A stretch of DNA of 6,330 nt, from positions 1 to 6,330 of the forward strand of contig JAFNZQ010000044.1 of NCBI GenBank assembly GCA_017382775.1, given 5' to 3'. Positions 1 through 6,330 of the stretch are shown one piece after another. The notes under the pieces were generated by a model, which was not told the origin of the DNA, ran no database searches, and worked only from the letters and a program-made list of their open reading frames with translations. The DNA comes from Spirochaetaceae bacterium (GTDB taxonomy: Bacteria; Spirochaetota; Spirochaetia; Treponematales; Treponemataceae). Each line of letters starts with the position of its first letter. The stretch's first letter is position 1. A program made the position numbers and the translations under genes.

Positions 1-157
1 GCTCACCCATAAGATATGGCACAAGAGGATGCATTCCCGCTGTGGTAAACAATACGGTGGGATCATTTTCCGGGATAAGGGATTTTCCAGAAATTTCCTT
101 ATGATTTTTACTAACGAAAAAATCGATGTATTTTCTTCTCAGTTCGTTATAGGTCAT
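1..157 (-). CDS. alaS: Alanyl-tRNA synthetase, N-terminal fragment (runs off left edge)
   Basis: This is the start of a class II aminoacyl-tRNA synthetase that charges tRNA-Ala with alanine in the cytoplasm. Reading the minus strand from the ATG at 157-155 gives 52 residues before the edge, beginning [20 protein letters not shown] and continuing through [17 protein letters not shown] (about residues 26-42) to [10 protein letters not shown]. The opening '[13 protein letters not shown]' and the 'P.NDPT.LFT.AGM' block (start of the catalytic core, motif 1 region) are diagnostic of AlaRS. The '[14 protein letters not shown]' wording differs from the 'TNAGMNQFKDVFLG' of the E. coli enzyme and matches a variant that I recall from other bacterial groups. 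Most of the gene, including motifs 2 and 3, the editing domain and any C-Ala domain, lies outside the window, so its full length is unknown. The start is supported by homology and by a promoter immediately upstream. No Shine-Dalgarno sequence is present. Confidence 0.93.
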   Translation of the reverse strand, partial: MTYNELRRKYIDFFVSKNHKEISGKSLIPENDPTVLFTTAGMHPLVPYLMGE

Positions 158-166
158 AGCAAGACC

Positions 167-195
167 ATTCTATCACAAAGCGAAAAAAAAGTCAA
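167..195 (-). promoter_or_regulatory. alaS promoter, extended -10, probably leaderless transcript
   Basis: On the minus strand the -35 box TTGACT (195-190) is separated by exactly 17 bp from the -10 box TAGAAT (172-167). A TG dinucleotide one base upstream of the -10 (175-174) makes it an extended -10. Only 9 nt (166-158) separate the -10 box from the alaS ATG, so transcription should start within a few bases of the start codon. A run of eight T's begins at the last base of the -35 box and fills the first part of the spacer. The element lies in the 75-bp gap after paaK, so alaS can be transcribed independently. Confidence 0.75.
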
Positions 196-232
196 GTATA
201 GTTTAGAAAAAAAACGTTTTATTTTGCGGAAA

Positions 233-1552
233 TCACATTTTTTCACGACGATCGTCCACCCGTTTTGCCTTTCCTTCGCTTAACATCATGGAACCCGGTT
301 GCTTAAATTCAATTTGGGGATTTATGGTTATGAGGGCGGAAAGTTCCGCTCGCAAGTTTTCTTTCAGTTTATTGAGGATGCGAGAATCGTCGGCGAACAT
401 GTCGGCCGTAACCTCGGTTTGTACCGTCAACTTGTCCAAGGCACCGTCTTTTTCAACCACAATGAGGTAGTTTGCACCAATGCCCTTCATTTTGAGAAGG
501 ACTTCTTCGATTTGTCCCGGGAAGACGTTTACGCCGTTTATTATGAGCATATCGTCCGTTCGTCCAAGGAAGCGGGCAATTCGGCGGTGGGTTCGCCCGC
601 AAGGACAGGGTTCCGGGATGAATCGAGTCAAATCCCGGGTGCGATAACGGATTAGGGGCATGGCGTTGCGACAGAGAATTGTCACCACAAGTTCCCCCAC
701 TTCGCCCTCTTCCACCGGCTCCATGGTTTTCGGATCCAGTATTTCCGCAATATAGCGATCTTCCCAAAGGTGCATTCCTTGGCGGAAAACACATTCGAAA
801 GCCACGCCCGGACCGTTCAGTTCGCTCATTCCGTAGCAGTTATATACTTCGATATCCAGTGTTTTTTGGATTTTCTGCCGTAATTCTTCCGAATGAGGCT
901 CGGCGCCGGTAACGGCCATTCGTAAGGCAAAATCGGAACGCTTATAGCCGTAATTTTCCATCATTTCGTTGAGGTAAAGAAGGTAGCTGGGCGTTGCGTG
1001 GATTACCGTGGTTTGAAAGTCCTTCATAAATTTAAGTTGGCGGATGGTATTTCCGGAACTTGTGGGAATGACAGTCATTCCGATTTTTTCTGCGCCGTAA
1101 TGAAAGCCCAGCCCACCGGTGAAAAGTCCGTATGTCATCATGTTTTGCAATGTGTCGTCGGAAGTTCCGCCGGCTGCGAAAATTGAGCGTGCCATGGTGT
1201 CCGCCGCAGTATCCAAATCCTCACGTGTGTGATAAATTACCGTTGGCGTTCCCGTAGTTCCACTGGAAGCATGAACACGCACCAGGTCATGTCGAGGACA
1301 GGCCAAAAGTCCGTAGGGATAAGCCCGTCGCAAATCGTCTTTTGCGGTAAAGGGCAAATCCCGCAAGTCGTCGAGGGATTTAATGTCATCACCGGATTTT
1401 AGGCCTAAATTGCGAAATTTTTCGGAATAAAACGGAGTTTTTAGGGCATTTTCGATTTGTCGTTTAAGTCCCATCAACTGAATTTCGGCAAGGACTTCCC
1501 GTGATGCGGTTTCGATTTCTTTTTTCCAATAAGGAATTATTCTCTCGGTCAT
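233..1552 (-). CDS. paaK: Phenylacetate-CoA ligase family protein
   Basis: A 439-aa adenylate-forming enzyme of the PaaK family, full length for the family. Members activate phenylacetate or related aryl acids with ATP and join them to CoA via an acyl-AMP intermediate in the cytoplasm. Visible motifs are the ATP-binding loop SSGTTGT (residues 96-102), the mid-domain TGAEPHSEELR (215-225), YGMSE (240-244), RYRTRD (302-307), the hinge-region GRTDDMLIINGVNVFP (330-345) and the C-terminal SEGKAKR (425-431), where the catalytic lysine of the family lies. A C-P-C-G pair at 316-319 may be a small metal site. An in-frame GTG lies one codon upstream (1555-1553). I chose the ATG at 1552 because the GTG is only 5 nt from the -10 box. 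True substrate is unknown: no other phenylacetate-degradation or indolepyruvate oxidoreductase genes are in the window. In anaerobes such ligases often act on products of aromatic amino acid breakdown, which is inference here. Confidence 0.93.
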   Translation of the reverse strand: MTERIIPYWKKEIETASREVLAEIQLMGLKRQIENALKTPFYSEKFRNLGLKSGDDIKSLDDLRDLPFTAKDDLRRAYPYGLLACPRHDLVRVHASSGTTGTPTVIYHTREDLDTAADTMARSIFAAGGTSDDTLQNMMTYGLFTGGLGFHYGAEKIGMTVIPTSSGNTIRQLKFMKDFQTTVIHATPSYLLYLNEMMENYGYKRSDFALRMAVTGAEPHSEELRQKIQKTLDIEVYNCYGMSELNGPGVAFECVFRQGMHLWEDRYIAEILDPKTMEPVEEGEVGELVVTILCRNAMPLIRYRTRDLTRFIPEPCPCGRTHRRIARFLGRTDDMLIINGVNVFPGQIEEVLLKMKGIGANYLIVVEKDGALDKLTVQTEVTADMFADDSRILNKLKENLRAELSALITINPQIEFKQPGSMMLSEGKAKRVDDRREKM

Positions 1553-1560
1553 CACTGATG

Positions 1561-1589
1561 ATTTTATACAATTATGTGAATTTAGTCAA
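1561..1589 (-). promoter_or_regulatory. paaK promoter, probably leaderless transcript
   Basis: Minus strand: -35 box TTGACT (1589-1584), a 17-bp spacer, then -10 box TAAAAT (1566-1561). An overlapping TATAAA two bases upstream is a less well-spaced alternative. The paaK ATG begins only 8 nt after the -10 box, and those 8 nt contain no purine-rich ribosome binding site. The predicted start point therefore falls at or within about 3 nt of the ATG. The -35 sequence is identical to that of the alaS promoter. Confidence 0.7.
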
Positions 1590-1670
1590 GCAAAAAAATG
1601 AGAAATCGAAAATTTTCCGGATTTATTCATGAAATTATTATTGAAAATTGAAAATTTATTGTAAAGCCCC

Positions 1671-1699
1671 TTGCATAAATTTTTTTTTTATGCTAAAAT
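1671..1699 (+). promoter_or_regulatory. Promoter for the radical SAM - ileS unit, extended -10
   Basis: The -35 box TTGCAT (1671-1676) and -10 box TAAAAT (1694-1699) are 17 bp apart. TG at 1691-1692 gives an extended -10 (TGcTAAAAT). The spacer holds an uninterrupted run of ten T's (1680-1689). Transcription is predicted to start near 1706, leaving a 5' leader of about 10 nt. Directly upstream, 1641-1654 is a tandem TTGAAAA repeat, and the region is very AT-rich, which could act as an UP element. No operator could be identified in the rest of the 163-bp divergent spacer. A TTG at 1671 that would extend the downstream reading frame is the -35 box itself, so it is not the start codon. Confidence 0.75.
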
Positions 1700-1706
1700 C
1701 GGTGGC

Positions 1707-1712
1707 GAGGAG
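1707..1712 (+). promoter_or_regulatory. Ribosome binding site of the radical SAM gene
   Basis: GAGGAG ends 3 nt before the ATG at 1716. It is a strong Shine-Dalgarno match with a short spacer, and it fixes the start at 1716 rather than at the in-frame TTG at 1671. Confidence 0.75.
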
Positions 1713-1715
1713 TTT

Positions 1716-2909
1716 ATGGATTCTAATTTTTCACTTGTTACTCATTCTATGAAAACTCGTCCCATAACATCTATAAAATTGGGACATTCTTTTCTTACCA
1801 AAGCTATGATGGAAATGTTTCCGAAAAATTTTGAAAATTTCGATCATATGAGGAATTTATGTTTGGTATACATGAAACTTACACCATTGTGCAATTTACG
1901 TTGTGTAATGTGCGGACAGCGTGGTGACAAAGGGATTTTGAAAGGTCCTGTGGGCGTGGAAGAGGCAAAAAAGATACCTCCCTTTGAAGTATATAAAAAA
2001 TTTGTGGATGACGTGGCGCCTACTCGTCCGACTTTTTACCTTTGGGGCGGAGAGCCATTCATGTATCCCCATTTGTTTGAGTTGATTCGACATATTCGTT
2101 CTCGAGGAATGTTGGCAACGGTGAACACAAACGGTACGTTTTTGGAAAAATACGCCGAACAAATTGTTCGTGACCAATGGGACGGACTTTTCGTTTCTTT
2201 GGACGGCTTCGAAGAAGTGAACGATGCCATACGAGGAAAAGGAAGTTATCAAAACGTGGTTCGAGGCTTTGAAGCACTTAATCGAGAAAAAGAACGTCAA
2301 AAATCCGACTTGCCCTTTTTATCGGTTGTAACGACTGTTACAAACAAGAATTACGAATATTTGGCCGACTTGGCCACAGCCATGAAGGATTTCAAACTGG
2401 CTTGGCACATATTCAATCTCGGAACGTACACCAACGACAATATTGTTGCCGCCCAAAAGAAATTAATGAAGGAAAGGTTTGACACCGACATTGATTGTCT
2501 TGAAGCATACAACACCGGTTACAACACCGGAATTGACGGTAAAAAGCTTCATTCAATTTTGGACGCACTTCACGGTCGGGATTTTGGTCATCCCATGGTG
2601 ACGGTTCCCACATTAAATCCGGAGAAAACTCATGAGTACTATGCGGAATTGGAAACTCCCGTTCGCAATCATTGTCCAGTGCCATGGTGTCAGTGCAACG
2701 TTAATTACGACGGTAGCGTCCATTTTTGTGCCGATTATCCCGATTATGTGTTGGGTAACTTAAAGGAACAATCCATTTCCGAAATATACAACGGTGAGCG
2801 AGCAAACAAATTCCGCCGAGAATTGCACAATGCACCTGACGGAATGTTCCCGGGTTGTCTTCGTTGCTATCAAAACATGCTTTTCGGAAAAAAAGTAAAA
2901 GGCTTTTAA
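1716..2909 (+). CDS. Radical SAM protein with C-terminal SPASM/twitch-type domain
   Basis: A 397-aa cytoplasmic radical SAM enzyme of unknown substrate. The CNLRCVMC motif (Cys59, Cys63, Cys66) is the CxxxCxxC site that binds the SAM-cleaving [4Fe-4S] cluster. GGEP at 111-114 is the SAM amino-group motif, and further TIM-barrel signatures follow (TVNTNG 135-140, VSLDG 160-164). The C-terminal region reads CPVPW (Cys320), DGSVHFC (Cys338), VLGNL, then CLRC (Cys381, Cys384). This is the pattern C..PW...DG.V..C...GN...C..C of SPASM/twitch proteins and would hold one auxiliary Fe-S cluster. Cys325 and Cys327 are extra. The family includes peptide-modifying maturases, anaerobic sulfatase activators and many uncharacterised members. 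I see no small precursor-peptide gene or sulfatase nearby, so no specific function is assigned. ileS follows 24 bp downstream on the same strand, so the two genes probably share a transcript. Confidence 0.9.
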   Translation: MDSNFSLVTHSMKTRPITSIKLGHSFLTKAMMEMFPKNFENFDHMRNLCLVYMKLTPLCNLRCVMCGQRGDKGILKGPVGVEEAKKIPPFEVYKKFVDDVAPTRPTFYLWGGEPFMYPHLFELIRHIRSRGMLATVNTNGTFLEKYAEQIVRDQWDGLFVSLDGFEEVNDAIRGKGSYQNVVRGFEALNREKERQKSDLPFLSVVTTVTNKNYEYLADLATAMKDFKLAWHIFNLGTYTNDNIVAAQKKLMKERFDTDIDCLEAYNTGYNTGIDGKKLHSILDALHGRDFGHPMVTVPTLNPEKTHEYYAELETPVRNHCPVPWCQCNVNYDGSVHFCADYPDYVLGNLKEQSISEIYNGERANKFRRELHNAPDGMFPGCLRCYQNMLFGKKVKGF

Positions 2910-2922
2910 TCTAAATAATATT

Positions 2923-2928
2923 GGGGGA
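2923..2928 (+). promoter_or_regulatory. Ribosome binding site of ileS
   Basis: GGGGGA lies 5 nt before the ileS ATG, inside the 24-bp gap after the radical SAM stop codon. The gap has no room for a T-box leader or a terminator. This supports co-transcription with independent translation initiation. Confidence 0.65.
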
Positions 2929-2933
2929 AAAAT

Positions 2934-5900
2934 ATGTATTCCACAGTTAATCCTAAGGTAGATTTTCCTGCGCAAGAGGAAGAAATTTTGTCATTTTGGC
3001 AAAAAGAGGATATTTTTCAAAAATCATTGAAAGCCCGCGAAGGCGCACCGCGTTATTCATTCTACGATGGGCCTCCCTTTGCCACGGGACTTCCTCACTT
3101 TGGACATTTTTTACCCTCAACCATTAAGGATATTATTCCTCGATATCAAACCATGCGTGGAAAATACGTTGAACGCCGTTTCGGTTGGGATTGTCACGGT
3201 CTTCCGGTGGAAAACCTTATTGAAAAAGAGTTGGGACTCAATTCCAAACACGAAATTGAAGCCTGCGGTATCGAAAAATTCAACGAGGCTTGCCGAGACA
3301 GCGTTTTACGTTATGTGGCCGAATGGCGAGAAACCATAACCCGGTTGGGGCGCTGGGTAGATTTTGACAACGATTACAAAACCATGAATCCGGATTACAT
3401 GGAATCCATTTGGTGGATTGTAAAATCTCTGTGGGAAAAAGGCCTTTTGTATGAAGGTCATTATATCCTGCCCTATTGTCCTCGATGCGCCACTGTTCTG
3501 TCCAATCACGAATTGAATTTAGGCGGATATAAGGATGTGCACGATCCGGCCATTACAATACGTTTCAAGTTAAAAAATGAAGAGAACACATATTTCCTGG
3601 CATGGACGACAACGCCGTGGACTTTACCCAGCAACTTAGGTTTAACCTGCGGTCCGGAAATCGAATATGTTAAGGTTCAAGACGGTGACGAGTTTTACAT
3701 TTTGGCGGAAAGTCGTCTTTCGACCTATTATAAATCCGAGGATGAATACAAGGTTATTTGGAAAAAACAGGGCCGAGACCTTTTAGGAACCGAATACGAG
3801 CCGCTGTTTCCTTATTTTGCGAATTTGGCGGAAAAAGGCGCCTTCCGCATTTTTAACGCCGATTTTGTTTCCACGGAAGACGGTACGGGAATTGTACACA
3901 CCGCACCCGGCTTCGGTGAGGATGACAACAAGGTTTTCAAAGGAACAGATGTTCCCACGATTTGTCCCGTGGACGACGAATGTCGCTTCACCGAAGAAGT
4001 TGCCGACTTCAAAGGCATTTTCGTAAAGGATGCGGACAAGGCCATTATGGAAAAATTAAAGGCCGAAGGGAAACTTGTAAAACGAGAACAGATTTTGCAC
4101 TCCTATCCCCATTGTTGGCGATGTTCAAGTCCGCTGATTTATCGGGCTGTGGGAAGTTGGTTTGTGAAAGTAGAGCAAATCCGCGATAAATTATTGAAGG
4201 CAAATTCCCAAATCAAATGGCAGCCGGAACACATAAAGGCCGGTCGTTTCGGAAAATGGCTGGAAGGTGCTCGGGACTGGGCAATCAGTCGTGACCGCTA
4301 TTGGGGAAATCCCATTCCGGTTTGGAAATGCGAAAGTTGCGGAAAAACCGAGTGTATCGGAAGCCGCGATGAGTTGAAGGAAAAATCCGGGGTGTATCCC
4401 GATGATTTACACAAACATTTTGTGGATAAAATCACTTGGAAATGTGAATGTGGCGGTGAGATGAAGCGCATCAGCGAGGTTTTGGACTGTTGGTTTGAAT
4501 CCGGAGCCATGCCCTACGCTCAACATCACTATCCCTTTGAAAATAAGGAAGAATTCGAGAAGAATTTCCCTGCGGATTTTATCTCCGAAGGTTTGGATCA
4601 AACACGAGGTTGGTTCTACACATTGACCATTTTGGCGGCGGCGATTTTCGATAAGCCTTCTTTCAGAAACTGCATTGTTTCCGGCTTGGTTTTGGCTTCC
4701 GACGGTAAGAAAATGTCCAAATCACTGCGAAATTACACCGATCCCGTAATTGCCGTTCGTCAGTTCGGTGCGGATGCTTTGCGACTCTTTCTCATGCACA
4801 GTCCTGCGGTAAAGGCCGATGACCTTAAATATTCCGATGAGGCAGTCCGTGAAGTTGTGAAAGAAATTTTAATTCCCCTTTGGAGCAGTTACGGATTTTT
4901 CGTAACCTATGCGAACATTGACGGAGTAACTTGCACCGGACATCTTTTCGACAAAAATTTGCCGAAAAATCCCTTGGATCGCTGGATTTTATCCATGACC
5001 CAAAGTCTCATAAAGGATGTGGCTGATTCCCTTGACAATTATGATTTATCCCAGGCCATTGATCCCATTGTTAAATTCATCGATCAAATGAACAACTGGT
5101 ACATCCGCCGCAGTCGCCGCCGTTTTTGGAAAAGCGAAAATGATTCCGATAAGGCCGAGGCCTACGAAACTTTGTACTTGGCCCTGAAAAACTTCGTTAA
5201 GGTGGCCGCTCCGGTAATTCCCTTTGTTACGGAAGCAATTTGGCTAAATCTTCGCACTGAGGATGAGCCGCAGTCCGTTCATCTTTGTGATTATCCCCAA
5301 TTCGATGCCCGTTTTGCGGATAAGGACTTGGAAGCATCCACGGCTTTGGTGCAAAAAGCTTGCAGCATGGGACGTTCTTTGCGATATCAATTCAATTTGA
5401 AAATACGGCAACCTTTGGCCAGTTTGGAAATTGTCACCAGAGATGAAGGGGAACGTCGTGTTTTGACCGAAATGGCGGAGCATATAAAGGAAGAATTGAA
5501 CGTAAAAGCCATCCATTTTCACGACAACGAAACGGAATTGGTAACTTATTCCGCAAAGGCAAATTTCCGTTCCTTGGGTAAAAAGTTGGGAGCGAAAATG
5601 AAGGAAGCAGCGGCGGAAATAGAAAAGCTTTCTCCTGCCGACTTGGCTCTTTTTGTGGAAAAAGGAAGTTGCGAAATCATTTTGAATGGGGAAAAAATCG
5701 CTCTTTCCGCCGATGATGTGATAATTCAGCGAAACGAAAAGGAAAATCTTCGTGTACTAAATGAGGGAAGCCTCACCGTGGCCTTGGATACCCAAATTAC
5801 CGACGAGTTGAGGGATGAAGGCTGGGTGCGCGACTTGGTTCGGGGAATTCAATCTTTGCGAAAGGAAAGCAATTTCCAAGTTACGGACCGAATCCATCTT

Positions 5901-6065
5901 TCCGTGGCGGGAAATGCTCAATTGAAAAAGGCCTTCGAAACAGGCAAGGACTTCATTATGTCGGAAACCTTGGCTGTGGACGCCACATGGTGCGATAATG
6001 CTCTTCCCACAACCATTGATGCCGGGGATGAAGAAACCTGGTCCGTAAAAATCGAAAAGGCTTAA
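2934..6065 (+). CDS. ileS: Isoleucyl-tRNA synthetase, type 2 (eukaryote-like)
   Basis: Class I synthetase, 1043 aa, complete; it joins isoleucine to tRNA-Ile in the cytoplasm. The HIGH signature is HFGH (residues 55-58) in FYDGPPFATGLPHFGH, followed by GWDCHGLPVE (84-93). The CP1 editing domain shows the threonine-rich TTTPWT (225-230) and GTGIVHTAPGFGEDD (317-331), so hydrolysis of mischarged Val-tRNA should be intact. Possible zinc knuckles are CPRC (182-185), CWRC (394-397), CESC (466-469) and CEC (504-506). DCWFESG (518-524), GLDQTRGWF (553-561) and KMSKS (593-597) complete the catalytic core. The anticodon-binding domain includes NNWYIRRSRRRFW. The length, the GLPHFGH wording and the NNWYIRRSRRRFW block fit the type 2 branch shared with eukaryotes and many bacteria, which is generally less sensitive to mupirocin. 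The last residues (EETWSVKIEKA) lack the C-terminal Cys cluster of type 1 enzymes. The start is set by the GGGGGA ribosome binding site. Confidence 0.97.
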   Translation: MYSTVNPKVDFPAQEEEILSFWQKEDIFQKSLKAREGAPRYSFYDGPPFATGLPHFGHFLPSTIKDIIPRYQTMRGKYVERRFGWDCHGLPVENLIEKELGLNSKHEIEACGIEKFNEACRDSVLRYVAEWRETITRLGRWVDFDNDYKTMNPDYMESIWWIVKSLWEKGLLYEGHYILPYCPRCATVLSNHELNLGGYKDVHDPAITIRFKLKNEENTYFLAWTTTPWTLPSNLGLTCGPEIEYVKVQDGDEFYILAESRLSTYYKSEDEYKVIWKKQGRDLLGTEYEPLFPYFANLAEKGAFRIFNADFVSTEDGTGIVHTAPGFGEDDNKVFKGTDVPTICPVDDECRFTEEVADFKGIFVKDADKAIMEKLKAEGKLVKREQILHSYPHCWRCSSPLIYRAVGSWFVKVEQIRDKLLKANSQIKWQPEHIKAGRFGKWLEGARDWAISRDRYWGNPIPVWKCESCGKTECIGSRDELKEKSGVYPDDLHKHFVDKITWKCECGGEMKRISEVLDCWFESGAMPYAQHHYPFENKEEFEKNFPADFISEGLDQTRGWFYTLTILAAAIFDKPSFRNCIVSGLVLASDGKKMSKSLRNYTDPVIAVRQFGADALRLFLMHSPAVKADDLKYSDEAVREVVKEILIPLWSSYGFFVTYANIDGVTCTGHLFDKNLPKNPLDRWILSMTQSLIKDVADSLDNYDLSQAIDPIVKFIDQMNNWYIRRSRRRFWKSENDSDKAEAYETLYLALKNFVKVAAPVIPFVTEAIWLNLRTEDEPQSVHLCDYPQFDARFADKDLEASTALVQKACSMGRSLRYQFNLKIRQPLASLEIVTRDEGERRVLTEMAEHIKEELNVKAIHFHDNETELVTYSAKANFRSLGKKLGAKMKEAAAEIEKLSPADLALFVEKGSCEIILNGEKIALSADDVIIQRNEKENLRVLNEGSLTVALDTQITDELRDEGWVRDLVRGIQSLRKESNFQVTDRIHLSVAGNAQLKKAFETGKDFIMSETLAVDATWCDNALPTTIDAGDEETWSVKIEKA

Positions 6066-6072
6066 CGGTTTT

Positions 6073-6330
6073 TCAGACGAAGAATCTCACTGCACAGTAA
6101 ACCAGCAACAAGGCCATGATTGTGTTCAGTACTTTTGCGTATTTTGAAAACAGGGTTTTCAGAATGCCGCCAAAGGCTGACCAGCAAAGGCCGAAGAACA
6201 GTGCGATGAGAGCCAAAATTACGGCAAAACCGGCAAGAATAAGAGGTTTTTCGGAATATGACGGCAAGATATAGTTTTGATTTGCCACGATTCCGTAAAA
6301 GTAAATTTTTGGATTCACAAATTGCAACAA
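6073..6330 (-). CDS. EamB-like LysE-family exporter, C-terminal fragment (runs off right edge)
   Basis: The 86 codons in the window (85 residues plus a TGA stop) are the C-terminal part of an inner-membrane amino-acid exporter of the LysE/RhtB superfamily. The fragment begins LLQFVNPKIYFYGIVA and ends NTIMALLLVYCAVRFFV. From memory, this matches the end of E. coli EamB (YfiK, a cysteine/O-acetylserine exporter of about 195 aa) closely, including QFVN.KI..YG, VCWALAG versus LCWSAFGG, and ALLLVYCAVR.F. Two hydrophobic membrane segments are clear, at about residues 29-57 and 67-85 of the fragment, with a basic stretch (KTLFSKYAK) between them. The N-terminal half and the promoter lie beyond the edge, so the leading TTG codons are internal. 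Substrate is uncertain, since exporters of this family differ in specificity. The gene converges on ileS with 7 bp between stop codons. Confidence 0.85.
   Translation of the reverse strand: MLQFVNPKIYFYGIVANQNYILPSYSEKPLILAGFAVILALIALFFGLCWSAFGGILKTLFSKYAKVLNTIMALLLVYCAVRFFV

Noticed and set aside
205..232. Possible paaK terminator around the palindrome AAAACGTTTT (211-220) with a following T-run on the minus strand
   Set aside because: The stem is A-T only with a two-base loop, so it is not a credible intrinsic terminator. It is more likely AT-rich spacer.
29..283. 84-codon plus-strand open frame at the left end
   Set aside because: It lies antisense to alaS and the end of paaK, and its protein resembles nothing recognisable. 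The minus-strand reading gives a clear AlaRS N-terminus.
453..794. 113-codon minus-strand open frame and other open frames inside paaK, the radical SAM gene and ileS
   Set aside because: They overlap strongly supported genes in other frames and have low-complexity or unusual composition. They are shadows of the real genes.
1608..1617. Perfect palindrome GAAAATTTTC in the divergent spacer as an operator
   Set aside because: Short A/T palindromes are expected by chance in such AT-rich DNA, and it is not placed over either promoter core.
1671..1715. TTG start adding 15 residues to the radical SAM protein
   Set aside because: The TTG is the -35 box of the promoter and would lie upstream of the predicted transcript start. 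The ATG at 1716 has a GAGGAG ribosome binding site.
1553..1715. Small precursor-peptide gene for the radical SAM enzyme
   Set aside because: I saw no short open frame with its own ribosome binding site in the spacer. The space is taken up by two promoters.
6056..6076. GAAAA...TTTTC inverted repeat between ileS and the exporter gene as a bidirectional terminator
   Set aside because: It has five weak base pairs and no GC-rich stem, which is too little to call.

Overview
The window is ordinary, densely packed bacterial chromosome. It holds five protein-coding genes, two of them cut by the window ends, and I see no mobile element, CRISPR array, rRNA or tRNA. Base composition and codon use look uniform by eye, with G+C moderately below 50% in genes and very AT-rich spacers. 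Nothing suggests recent transfer. The lineage cannot be fixed from the sequence. A PaaK-type aryl-CoA ligase, a radical SAM/SPASM enzyme and an EamB-like exporter would suit an anaerobic or fermentative bacterium, but that is inference.

Left side, minus strand: the first 157 bases are the N-terminus of alanyl-tRNA synthetase (alaS), which runs off the left edge. Upstream of it, on the same strand, is a complete phenylacetate-CoA ligase gene (paaK, 439 aa). The two are separated by 75 bp, which carries a well-formed promoter for alaS.

Middle and right, plus strand: a 163-bp AT-rich divergent spacer holds back-to-back promoters for paaK (minus) and for a 397-aa radical SAM/SPASM protein (plus). 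The radical SAM gene is followed after 24 bp by ileS, a 1043-aa isoleucyl-tRNA synthetase of the type 2 (eukaryote-like) class. These two probably form one transcription unit. ileS converges on the C-terminal part of an EamB-like LysE-family exporter, with only 7 bp between the two stop codons.

The most notable signal is in the promoters. Three sigma70-like promoters, each with a 17-bp spacer, can be read directly. For alaS and paaK the -10 box ends only 9 and 8 nt before the ATG, and there is no Shine-Dalgarno sequence, so both mRNAs are predicted to be leaderless or nearly so. The plus-strand genes have clear purine-rich ribosome binding sites. Two of the promoters also carry 8- to 10-base T-tracts in the spacer. 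I found no convincing previously undescribed multi-gene system here.
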